Below, piece after piece: positions 55,272 through 63,092 of a stretch of DNA of 64,000 bases (positions within the stretch are counted from its first letter, which is position 1; the number at the start of each line of letters is the position of its first letter). The stretch comes from Caldithrix sp. Lineage in GTDB: Bacteria; Zhuqueibacterota; Zhuqueibacteria; Thermofontimicrobiales; Sulfurfontimicrobiaceae. The notes beneath the pieces were generated by a model. It searched no databases. It was not told where the DNA came from and worked only from the letters and a program-made list of their open reading frames with translations. The position numbers and the translations under genes are program-made. The stretch lies in the NCBI GenBank assembly GCA_020722815.1, contig DYKB01000031.1:1-64000 (forward strand). Reading direction: 5' to 3'.

Positions 55272-57941
55272 ATGAACCTAAAAATTTCCATTCCTTATGA
55301 AAAGTATAAATTAGATAATGGATTGACGCTAATTGTTCATGAAGATCATAAAGCCCCGATTGTCGCGGTCAATCTCTGGTACCATGTTGGTTCTAAAAAT
55401 GAAAAGCCCGGAAAAACCGGCTTTGCTCATCTTTTTGAACATTTAATGTTCAATGGCAGCGAGCATTTTGATGATGATTACCTGGAAATTATGGAAAGCA
55501 TTGGCGCCACCGATGTCAACGGCAGCACCAGCGAAGATCGCACGAACTACTTTCAGAATGTCCCCACGTCCGCACTTGATGTCGCACTCTGGATGGAATC
55601 GGAACGTATGGGGCATCTGTTAGGGGGCTTAACCCAGCAAAAAGTTGACGATGAACGAAATGTCGTGATTAATGAAAAACAGCAATTTGAAAACGAACCT
55701 TATGGCATCGTCGATGGATTAATTTTAAAAAATATCTTTACACCTGGACATCCCTACTCCTGGCCAATCATTGGCGAGATTGAAGATCTAAATGCTGCCA
55801 AATTCGAAGATTTCCAGACCTGGTTCAAGACTTATTATGGGGCGGCAAATACGGTCCTGGTCATTGCCGGTGATATTGAAACGAAAAAAATACGGAAACA
55901 AGTGGAAAAATATTTTGGGGATATTCCAGCCGGGCCGCCATTGATTCATCATCAGGAATGGATTGGTAAACGTTCAACCTCGCATCGACTTCTCGTTTCG
56001 GACCGGGTTCCGCAATCGCGAATATATCGTGCCTGGAATGTGCCCCAATGGGGAACTGCGGAAGGGACTTATCTCGATCTGGTAGCCGATATTCTGTCCA
56101 CGGGTCGAAATTCACGCTTTTATAAACGACTGGTCTACGAGGATCAGCTTGCTACCAGCGCCCATGCCTATATTGATTTATGTGAAATCGCCGGTATTTT
56201 TTATGTGGAAGCATCGGCGCGTCCCGGGGAAAATTTAAGCCAGGTTGAATCCATTTTAAATGAAGAATTACACCGTTTTCTCCAGGATGGACCAACCGAG
56301 GTTGAATTACAGCGGGTTAAAATTCAGTATCTTTCCAATTTTGTTCAAAAAATTGAACGAATTGGCGGATTTGGCGGAAAATCAGACATTCTGGCAAAAG
56401 GGGAAACTTTCGCCGGAAATCCGGATTATTATCAAACCTTTTTGCAACAAATTCATGAAACCACGGCACAACAATTAATCGAAGTTGCTCGTAAATGGCT
56501 TTCCAATGGCGATTTTAGGTTGGAAGTCCAACCTTTTCCGGAATATAAAACTGGCCGAAGCCGGGTAGATCGTTCCCGGATCCCGATTCCAGCCAAAACA
56601 CCAAGAGCAAAATTTCCGCATTTAGAACATGCAAAACTGTCGAATGGATTGGAAATTATTCTGGCCCAACATGATGCTGTTCCAGTGGTGACCATGAATT
56701 TGGTAATCGATGCCGGCTATGCTGCGGATCAAAATTTTCAACCCGGAACGACAGAGCTTGCTATCAATATGTTGGATGAAGGAACTCATACCCGAACTTC
56801 GTTAGCGATCAACGAGGCGTTTTCTCTTCTGGGAGCAGATCTGGGAAGTGGCTCCAATCTGGATACTTCGGGTATATATTTGACTGTTTTGAAAGAAAAC
56901 TTAAGCGCCGCACTCGATATTTATGCTGATATTATTCAAAATCCAATTTTTCCGGAAAAAGATTTTTATCGGTTGAAGAAATTACAGCTAATTCAGATCA
57001 AACGCGAAAAATCTTCACCAAGCCAGATCGCACTTCGTCTTTTTCCCGAAGTACTCTATGGCACAAACCATATCTATGGCAAGCCTTTCACCGGCTCAGG
57101 ATTCGAAACAACTGTCGCCAAAATTACACGTGAGGATTTGATAAAATTTCATCAAACCTGGATTCATCCAGCGAATTGTAAACTGATTGTTGTGGGATCA
57201 ATTACCTCAAACGAAATCGTTCCGCCACTGGAAGCTGTTTTTAAAAATTGGAAACCAAAGCCCATTCAGGAAAAAGTGATTCCGCCCGTCGATTTTCAAT
57301 CCCCGCAGATTTATTTGATGGATAAACCCGGCTCGCTTCAATCGTTAGTGATTGCTGGCCATATTGCGCCGCCGAAAGCCCATCCGGATGAAATTGCTTT
57401 TGAAATTTTTAATAATATTCTGGGAGGAAATTTTACTTCGCGCTTAAATTTGAACTTGCGGGAAGCAAAAGGCTGGAGCTATGGAATTGATTCCAGTATC
57501 ATTGATGCCCGTGGTCAGCAGCCCTTTCTCATTTATGCACCCGTACAAACAGATAAAACGGCTGAATCGATCCTGGAAATTATGAAAGAACTCCATGAAA
57601 TTAAAACAAATCGGCCAGTGACGGCGGAAGAATTTATCAAAGCCCGGGACAACCAAATTTTGCAACTTCCGGGTGCCTGGGAAACCAAAAACGCCATTGC
57701 CTATTCGATTCATAAATTGGTTCGATTTGGATTATCCGATGACTATTATCAAACTTATACCGATCGGGTCGAAAGCCTGACGCTGGATAAAATTAATGAC
57801 GCCGGGCAAAAATTGGTTCATCCGGATAAGCTGATCTGGATTATTATCGGTGATCGCGAACAGATAGAAAGCAAAATTCGGTCGATTAATTTAGGAAAGT
57901 TAAATTTTATTGATGTCGATGGAAATTTGGTTGAGTCCTGA
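55272..57941 (+). CDS. M16 (insulinase-type) zinc metallopeptidase paralogue without signal peptide
   Basis: An 889-residue paralogue of the preceding gene, collinear along its length. It has the same catalytic motif (HLFEH, H53, E56, H57), NEKQQFENEPYG, and a second, non-catalytic half beginning HAKLSNGLEIILAQ. Unlike its neighbour it starts almost at the mature sequence (MNLKISIPYEKYKLDNGLTL) and no signal peptide is encoded upstream in frame. It may therefore be cytoplasmic, or have lost its signal. The DNA differs widely between copies, so the duplication is old. It ends in TGA. Confidence 0.9.
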   Translation: MNLKISIPYEKYKLDNGLTLIVHEDHKAPIVAVNLWYHVGSKNEKPGKTGFAHLFEHLMFNGSEHFDDDYLEIMESIGATDVNGSTSEDRTNYFQNVPTSALDVALWMESERMGHLLGGLTQQKVDDERNVVINEKQQFENEPYGIVDGLILKNIFTPGHPYSWPIIGEIEDLNAAKFEDFQTWFKTYYGAANTVLVIAGDIETKKIRKQVEKYFGDIPAGPPLIHHQEWIGKRSTSHRLLVSDRVPQSRIYRAWNVPQWGTAEGTYLDLVADILSTGRNSRFYKRLVYEDQLATSAHAYIDLCEIAGIFYVEASARPGENLSQVESILNEELHRFLQDGPTEVELQRVKIQYLSNFVQKIERIGGFGGKSDILAKGETFAGNPDYYQTFLQQIHETTAQQLIEVARKWLSNGDFRLEVQPFPEYKTGRSRVDRSRIPIPAKTPRAKFPHLEHAKLSNGLEIILAQHDAVPVVTMNLVIDAGYAADQNFQPGTTELAINMLDEGTHTRTSLAINEAFSLLGADLGSGSNLDTSGIYLTVLKENLSAALDIYADIIQNPIFPEKDFYRLKKLQLIQIKREKSSPSQIALRLFPEVLYGTNHIYGKPFTGSGFETTVAKITREDLIKFHQTWIHPANCKLIVVGSITSNEIVPPLEAVFKNWKPKPIQEKVIPPVDFQSPQIYLMDKPGSLQSLVIAGHIAPPKAHPDEIAFEIFNNILGGNFTSRLNLNLREAKGWSYGIDSSIIDARGQQPFLIYAPVQTDKTAESILEIMKELHEIKTNRPVTAEEFIKARDNQILQLPGAWETKNAIAYSIHKLVRFGLSDDYYQTYTDRVESLTLDKINDAGQKLVHPDKLIWIIIGDREQIESKIRSINLGKLNFIDVDGNLVES

Positions 57942-58062
57942 AATGAAAAGAGAATATAATTCTGATTTCAGAACAAGGATAAACGATTTAAAATTTTGGA
58001 AGTTTACCTTCTGAAACCAAAAAATCGTTAATCGGAAATCGTTAATCCATTTTTTCCAATAG

Positions 58063-58722
58063 CTAATCCCATCTAAAGGCCTCTTCACGCGCTTCTTTCT
58101 TTTCGATTCGGATGCGCTCTTTAAAATCGAATACCGCCTTGTGAAGCGCCCATTTTAACTCAAAAGTTGAAGTATCCGCCGTTCTGACACGATCACCGGT
58201 ATGACTGCTCACCTCGAAGTAATATCGTTCATCTTCATCCTGCATCAATTCCACCTTGAAGTAATCATGCGGTTCACCATCTCGCTTGAAATTTTTTTTA
58301 CTCCCATAAACTTCCCACCAGGTATCACTCCGACGATATCCGTATTTTTTACCAAAGTAGCGAAAGAATCCTCCCCAATACGCACACCCAACATCATCCA
58401 GCAGCCGATGGACACGACCTTCCAGTTCACGCATTTTTGAGTTAAAGTGTCGTTCGCGCCGGCGTCCCTTTTCCAGGATCCGCTTCTGTTTCTTCATATC
58501 AGCGCGATTTTTCTCTTTAAAATCATCCAGCCAGGCGGAACAAAAATAAAGATAGAATAATCCGAATAAAGTGGTGAAAATAATAATTGGAAGACGGATG
58601 GAAATAAGCAAGGCCGCGACTTCGTTTAATTGAAAAACCTTACCGATAATTTCGGGTAAAATTGCCGCTAATACCGGCCCCAGAATTAACAAAATGATGC
58701 CTTTTTCACGATTTGTGGACAT
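58063..58722 (-). CDS. Two-helix membrane protein of unknown function
   Basis: A 219-residue protein I do not recognise. Two membrane segments (GIILLILGPVLAAILPEIIG and LPIIIFTTLFGLFYLYFC) are followed by a highly charged, probably coiled-coil stretch (KKQKRILEKGRRRERHFN) and a C-terminal domain with many aromatic residues (GRRSDTWWEVYGSKKNF-like region, DERYYFEVSS) and a basic helical end. ATG 58722 follows AAAGGGAAA; the frame extends to 58755. It converges on the M16 gene and ends in TAG. Confidence 0.72.
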   Translation of the reverse strand: MSTNREKGIILLILGPVLAAILPEIIGKVFQLNEVAALLISIRLPIIIFTTLFGLFYLYFCSAWLDDFKEKNRADMKKQKRILEKGRRRERHFNSKMRELEGRVHRLLDDVGCAYWGGFFRYFGKKYGYRRSDTWWEVYGSKKNFKRDGEPHDYFKVELMQDEDERYYFEVSSHTGDRVRTADTSTFELKWALHKAVFDFKERIRIEKKEAREEAFRWD

Positions 58723-59320
58723 ACTTTTCCCTTTAAATTGAGTGAATTTCAACAATCAACGGCAGGCTGCATGAAATCGCCTTGATGTTTTCCTGTTTAT
58801 TGATTGCGTCCGATTTCCCGAATTTGAAGGAATTTTGATGCAGGTCATCCTGGCCTAAAATTCACACGCTGTATTAATTTAATTTTTCAACGCCTGAATA
58901 AGAATCTGTCTGGTTCATTGAAGATTAGATTCCCAGTTGCCATTCTGTCCAAGAAGTCCGTATACTGAAGTTCGCATTTTCATGTGGATAAGAATATAAA
59001 ATACTCCTTTTATATCGAAAAGTCAATAGGAAATTTATAAATCAGCAAAAATTTAGTAAATTTTTTAATTTATGAACTGCAAAAACTTTTAACTCAATTA
59101 CTGAAATTTAATCATGGATTATGAAAAAATACCCCCTAATTCTGAAAATCGTCAGCCAAAGCATAAAAAAACCGCAGAAATAAATTTGACCTTCATAATT
59201 TACGAATCAAATGTCTGCTACCATTTTTCAATCCAATATCGTGTTGGAACAAAAGCATCATTTCGGCGTGAGGTCGTTATAATCCCCTCATCATCAAAAT
59301 AAATAAGAAGGATGACCAAT
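58723..59320. other. Long intergenic region, no supported gene
   Basis: Nearly 600 bases between divergent genes. A 62-codon frame at 59114-59302 has no ribosome site or recognisable sequence and I do not call it. No RNA gene or strong hairpin is evident. Confidence 0.45.
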
Positions 59321-60124
59321 ATGAAATTACTTTTCTCGGAATACAAATCTGATTATATTCATTACATCTTTCCCTATGCGATCTGGGCTATTCCTGAAGC
59401 CGGAGAAACACCCGGAATAATTTTTCAAAATGGCTTTTTACCGTCCAATTATAAGCTCGAACGTTTTTATCTCTGCCGACAAATTCGGATCAAGTTAGCT
59501 GATTTCGTTCCATCCTCTGAAAATCGCCGGATTTTGCGCAAAGGAACGGGTATTCATTATGAATTAATTTCACGCGACAACTTCGACTATTCCGCCCAAC
59601 GGCGTGAATTTTGTAAAACCTATGCTGACATTAAATTTGGCAAAGATGTGATGTCCTATCAACGACTGGATTTACTCTTTAATTCACGGGTTTTTTCGCA
59701 TGCACTACGATTTATCGATACAACATCAGATAATGAGGTCGGCCTGGTGTCGCTCTATCTGGAACCACCCACGATGGCGTTTTATTACTATGCCTTCTAC
59801 GATCTGAATTATTATTCGCGGAACCTGGGTATGTATATGATGACCTCCGCGGTTGAATTTTTCCAGCTCCAGCAATTTAAATATCTCTATCTCGGTACCT
59901 GCTACTCCCCCAATGCCCTTTACAAAACCCAGTTTGCCGGTTTCGAATTTTTTAATGGCTTTTCCTGGTCAAATAATTTAAAAGAGTTAAAATATCTGAT
60001 TCAACGCGAAGATTCGGTAATTACCCAGCATCTGCTGGAAACCGAAAGCTATCGGGAGCGATTTTATGAGGGCAAATTAGAAAATATTGCCGAAGCGGGG
60101 GGATTCAGGGTCATTCAGTCATGA
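59321..60124 (+). CDS. Arginyl-tRNA--protein transferase-like (ATE/Bpt, GNAT fold) protein
   Basis: A 267-residue protein whose order of motifs matches the leucyl/arginyl-tRNA-protein transferase group: IPEAGETPGIIFQNGFLPSN, YLCRQIRIKLADFVPSSENRR (where Bpt/ATE1 have C-x2-C-x-P-x-R ... F-x-PS-x-xRR), then the C-terminal acyltransferase part with YYAFYDLNYYSRNLGMYMM, FKYLYLGTCYSPNALYKTQF and FEFFNG. Only one of the usual N-terminal cysteines remains. ATG 59321 has GAAGGA 8 bases upstream; an ATG at 59312 is too close to it. A role in N-degron tagging is possible but unproven. Confidence 0.75.
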   Translation: MKLLFSEYKSDYIHYIFPYAIWAIPEAGETPGIIFQNGFLPSNYKLERFYLCRQIRIKLADFVPSSENRRILRKGTGIHYELISRDNFDYSAQRREFCKTYADIKFGKDVMSYQRLDLLFNSRVFSHALRFIDTTSDNEVGLVSLYLEPPTMAFYYYAFYDLNYYSRNLGMYMMTSAVEFFQLQQFKYLYLGTCYSPNALYKTQFAGFEFFNGFSWSNNLKELKYLIQREDSVITQHLLETESYRERFYEGKLENIAEAGGFRVIQS

Positions 60125-60185
60125 TATTCATGAAACCTTACTATTTGGATTTCGTAGTTTATGCGTATTAAAAGCTACACCACAA

Positions 60186-60220
60186 ATTTCGCAGATTGCA
60201 CAGACTTTCATCTGCGAAAT
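60186..60220. repeat. Short inverted repeat, possible hairpin
   Basis: ATTTCGCAGA (60186-60195) and TCTGCGAAAT (60211-60220) are exact inverses, 60 bases after the ATE-like stop. No U-run follows. It resembles common dispersed intergenic sequence with GCAGATTGCACAGA words. Confidence 0.5.
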
Positions 60221-60270
60221 CCAGAAAATCGGCGATCAATTTTGATCGAATAATGAAAAATGGAGAACTC

Positions 60271-60822
60271 ATGAAAATAACCATATTGAATGGAAATCCT
60301 GATGGTAATTTTTCAGCGTTTGATGCCTATCTGGATAATTTCAGTCAGGAATAGAACAAGCAAAATCAGCAGGTAGCCCATCTGAAATTACGCGATCTGA
60401 ATATCAAATACTGTATCGGCTGCAGGGACTGCTGGGTGAAGACACCGGGCGAATGTTTCGTTAAAGATGACTCGGCTATCGTTTGTCAGGAGAGGATCAA
60501 CTCCGATTTTATTTTATTCGCCTCACCAGTCATTATGGGCTTTACAGCATCACTGATGAAAAAGATGCCGGATAAGACCATTCCACTGCTGCATCCCTAT
60601 ATCGAACTCGATCATGGCGAATGTCATCATCAGAAGCGCGATACAAAATATCCCACGCTGGGTTTATTACTCGAAAAAGGGGCAGATACCGATGCGGAAG
60701 ATATTGAAATCATCAATCAGGCCATGCGCCGATATGCCCTGAATTTTAAAAGCAATTTGCAATTTACCAGATTTTCCACCGATTCAATTACGGAGGTGTG
60801 TGATGCGATTAACCGTATTTAA
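60271..60822 (+). pseudogene. Flavodoxin-like NAD(P)H reductase gene with in-frame TAG
   Basis: From ATG 60271 (after GGAGA) one frame of 183 codons encodes an NADPH-dependent FMN reductase-like protein: KITILNGNPDGNFSAFDAYL, then TAG at codon 28 (60352-60354), then LKLRDLNIKYCIGCRDCWVKTPGECFVKDD, FASPVIMGFTASLMKK, HPYIELDHGECHH and TDAEDIEI. The CIGCRDCW motif of the family is present. The family continues without interruption where the TAG stands, usually with a Leu/Glu-rich helix. The frame after the stop has no good restart before the CxGC motif. It overlaps the next flavodoxin-like gene by 20 bases. Confidence 0.85.
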
Positions 60823-61558
60823 CGGCTCCCCACGCGGCAAGGGCAGCAACTCCAAAATTCTGATGGAGCAATTTGTAACGGGTTTTCAGGAAAACAATGA
60901 AAACAGCCATGAAATCGCCTATCTCAGTCGAACCGGCGATCAGGAGAAATTCGTAGAAATTTTTCGTAATGCCGAAATGGTGCTGCTGATTTTTCCGCTC
61001 TATACCGATGCCATGCCCGGTATCGTCAAGCACTTCATCGAATCGCTGGCGCCTTTTTGCGGTCGGCCCAATAATCCACCTATTGGCTTTATCATCCACT
61101 CCGGCTTTCCCGAAGCGATTCACTGCCGCGCACTGGAAAAATATCTCGAAAAACTGGCCAGACGTCTGGATTCCCCCTATCTGGGAACGGTTATTAAAGG
61201 TGGAACAGAAGGTATTCAGATTCAATCAGCCGGAATGACGCGTAAGCTATTTACTGCCTTCTATCAACTGGGTCGATATTTCGCCCAAAATCAGCAATTT
61301 GATCCCAATATTGTTCAAAAATTCACCAAACGCGAACGTTTTCCCCTCATCGGCCGAATGATATTCACCATTGTGAATTTTATAACTTATCGCGAAGCGA
61401 CAGGAGATGCATTCCCACGCCGGAGCGTGGGAACGAGAAGAAGTCCGGTGGCGGAGCCTGTCGAAGCCCGGTGGTTGAGCCTGGAATCTCGTTCCCACGC
61501 TCCGGCGTGGGAACGAGAAGAAGTCCGGTGGCGGAGCCTGTCGAAGCCCGGTGGTTGA
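60803..61558 (+). pseudogene. Flavodoxin-like NAD(P)H oxidoreductase with REP-disrupted C-terminus
   Basis: ATG 60803 follows GGAGG. The protein begins LTVFNGSPRGKGSNSKIL (FMN phosphate loop) and has VLLIFPLYTDAMPGIVKHFIE and GFIIHSGFPEA. After about residue 200 (FITYREATGD) the frame enters repeat sequence and ends in PVAEPVEAR- and RSHAPAWERE-like translation to a TGA at 61558. The true C-terminus, AQEKINPDTAWQNCFDKPHF, lies after the repeats in another frame, ending at TGA 61690. The main fold may survive, so function is uncertain. It forms a pair with the TAG-interrupted gene upstream. Confidence 0.78.
61325..61371 (+). repeat. 47-bp segment copied in inverted orientation at 61710-61756
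   Basis: The coding segment beginning ACCAAACGCGAACG in the flavodoxin-like gene recurs, reversed, at 61710-61756 with 45 of 47 bases equal. The two copies flank the REP-like array, giving a large cruciform-capable structure. Confidence 0.88.
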
Positions 61559-61597
61559 GCCTGGAATCTCGTTCCCACGCTCCGGCGTGGGAACGAG
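61411..61597. repeat. REP-like array of palindrome plus GGAGCCTGTCGAAGC units, 80-bp period
   Basis: A 30-base palindrome (CTCGTTCCCACG, then CTCCGG, then its inverse) occurs at 61488-61517 and 61568-61597, with a partial copy at 61411-61437. Between them is a unit holding GTGGCGGAGCCTGTCGAAGC; the period is 80 bp. Both words are widespread dispersed repeats in unrelated bacteria and give the familiar artefact peptides RSHAPAWERE and AEPVEA. Base composition is much GC-richer than the surroundings. Confidence 0.93.
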
Positions 61598-61709
61598 AAG
61601 CACAAGAAAAAATTAATCCTGATACGGCCTGGCAAAACTGCTTTGATAAGCCCCATTTTTCTTTAACAACAGATTCCAGTACAGATTCGTGATACCGGTC
61701 CAGGAAAGC

Positions 61710-61756
61710 ATGGTGAATATCATTCGCCCGATGAGGGAAAAACGTTCGCGTTTGGT
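61710..61756 (-). repeat. Inverted copy of 61325-61371
   Basis: Matches the reverse complement of 61325-61371 at 45 of 47 positions. It lies just after the original 3' end of the disrupted flavodoxin-like gene. No coding role is seen between it and 61896. Confidence 0.88.
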
Positions 61757-61895
61757 TTATTTTGGCTTTTGGGGAAATTAGTATTGAATTTGGTTGAATT
61801 TTTCGATAAATTTGTTATATTAAAATAGCTAAATTTTTTTAAATTGAACTAAAAAGACTGCCACTTCATCCTAAAAATCAAGTTGAGTCCTTTTT

Positions 61896-63092
61896 ATGTT
61901 AAGTCAAGAAGAACTTATAAATATAATGCATGATCTGGAATCCGATCGAATTGAACGGACAAAAGCTACTACCGACACGGATAAATTTTGTGAGGCTATC
62001 TGTGCTTTTTCAAACGATTTTCCAAATCATAAAAAAAACGGATACTTATTACTCGGTGTCACCAATGAAGGTAATTTATCCGGTCTCAAAGCGACTGATA
62101 AATTATTAAAAGATTTGGCTTCAATCAAAACGAGTGGAAATATATTGCCCCAACCAGCGATGACGATTCAACCTTATCATCTGGATGGGGGAGATATCAT
62201 TGTAATTGAAGTTTTTCCGGCCATTCATCCGCCGGCACGTTACAAAGGAAAAATCTGGATTCGAACTGGTCCAACCCGTTCAATCGCCAATGAGACTGAA
62301 GAACGGATACTCATCGAAAAAAGAACTTCTACTGCCAGGACGCACGATGCGCGCCCATGTCCTGGTTCAAAATTGAACGACCTGAGTTTGGACCTTTTTA
62401 AGATTATTTACCTCCCTCAAGCTGTTGACACCGATACGGTAGCCAAAAACAACCGAAGTATTGAACAACAGCTCGCTGCTCTTCGATTTTATGATTTAGT
62501 CTATAATTCACCGACTTATGCCGGAATAATTATTTTCGGAACGAATCCACTATTTTACTTACCTGGCGCATATATTCAATATGTGAGATTTAATGGAACA
62601 GATGTAACGGCAGACATAGAAATTGAAAAAAGATTTTCTGGTGACATCTATTACCTGTTAAAAGGTGTTGAAGAATTTATTGAAAATGTTATTATCCTCA
62701 AAAAGCCGGTTAAAGCTGAAAGACTTCAGGAAGAAATGATTCAAAACTATCCGCTTTGGGCTTTGCGCGAGCTAATGATGAACGCGATTATACATCGTGA
62801 TTATGAATCGAATGCACCCATATATTTTTATGAGTTTACCGATCGGATCGAAATTTTGAATCCCGGAGGATTATATGGTGATGTTCGTCCAGATAATTTC
62901 CCGAATGTTAGTGATTATCGCAATCCCGTCATTGCTGAATGCTTAAAAACGTTAGGATATGTAAATCGTTTTAACATTGGTATTCGGATGGCACAGGAAG
63001 AACTCAAAAAGAATAATAATCCGCCTGCTGATTTTGATATCCGGCAGACAACAAGATTCAGTGTAAAAATTTTCAGGAATAAAAAATGGTAA
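61896..63092 (+). CDS. AlbA_2 (Schlafen-type) and HATPase-like protein (COG2865)
   Basis: A 398-residue protein with an N-terminal AlbA_2 domain: ESDRIERTKATTDTDKFCEAICAFSND, GYLLLGVTNEGNLSGL and HPPARYKGKIWIRTGPTRSIA. It is followed by the COG2865-type C-terminal region, ALRELMMNAIIHRDYESNAPI, which resembles a GHKL ATP-binding N-box, and ILNPGGLYGDV, a G-box-like motif. These proteins are annotated as transcriptional regulators or RecG-like and are frequent in defence and mobile regions. Its stop overlaps the start of a ParA-like gene by 7 bases, so the two are translated together. Confidence 0.88.
   Translation: MLSQEELINIMHDLESDRIERTKATTDTDKFCEAICAFSNDFPNHKKNGYLLLGVTNEGNLSGLKATDKLLKDLASIKTSGNILPQPAMTIQPYHLDGGDIIVIEVFPAIHPPARYKGKIWIRTGPTRSIANETEERILIEKRTSTARTHDARPCPGSKLNDLSLDLFKIIYLPQAVDTDTVAKNNRSIEQQLAALRFYDLVYNSPTYAGIIIFGTNPLFYLPGAYIQYVRFNGTDVTADIEIEKRFSGDIYYLLKGVEEFIENVIILKKPVKAERLQEEMIQNYPLWALRELMMNAIIHRDYESNAPIYFYEFTDRIEILNPGGLYGDVRPDNFPNVSDYRNPVIAECLKTLGYVNRFNIGIRMAQEELKKNNNPPADFDIRQTTRFSVKIFRNKKW

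Noticed and set aside
59114-59302. 62-codon plus-strand frame as a gene
   Set aside because: No Shine-Dalgarno, low-complexity start and no recognisable domain; more likely random.
61411-61597. CRISPR-like or coding repeat in the flavodoxin-like gene
   Set aside because: The repeats are palindromes with identical spacers and correspond to known dispersed words that give artefact peptides; they are not spacers or a protein domain.
3400-61600. Reassignment of TAG (or TGA) to an amino acid to explain in-frame stops
   Set aside because: TAG ends several intact genes at the expected family length: 21849 (FAD oxidoreductase), 30136 (TlpA-like), 32270, 51178 (directly after the SEC-C motif) and 58063. 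TGA also ends many genes. The damaged genes also carry TAA, insertions and shifts, so decay is simpler.
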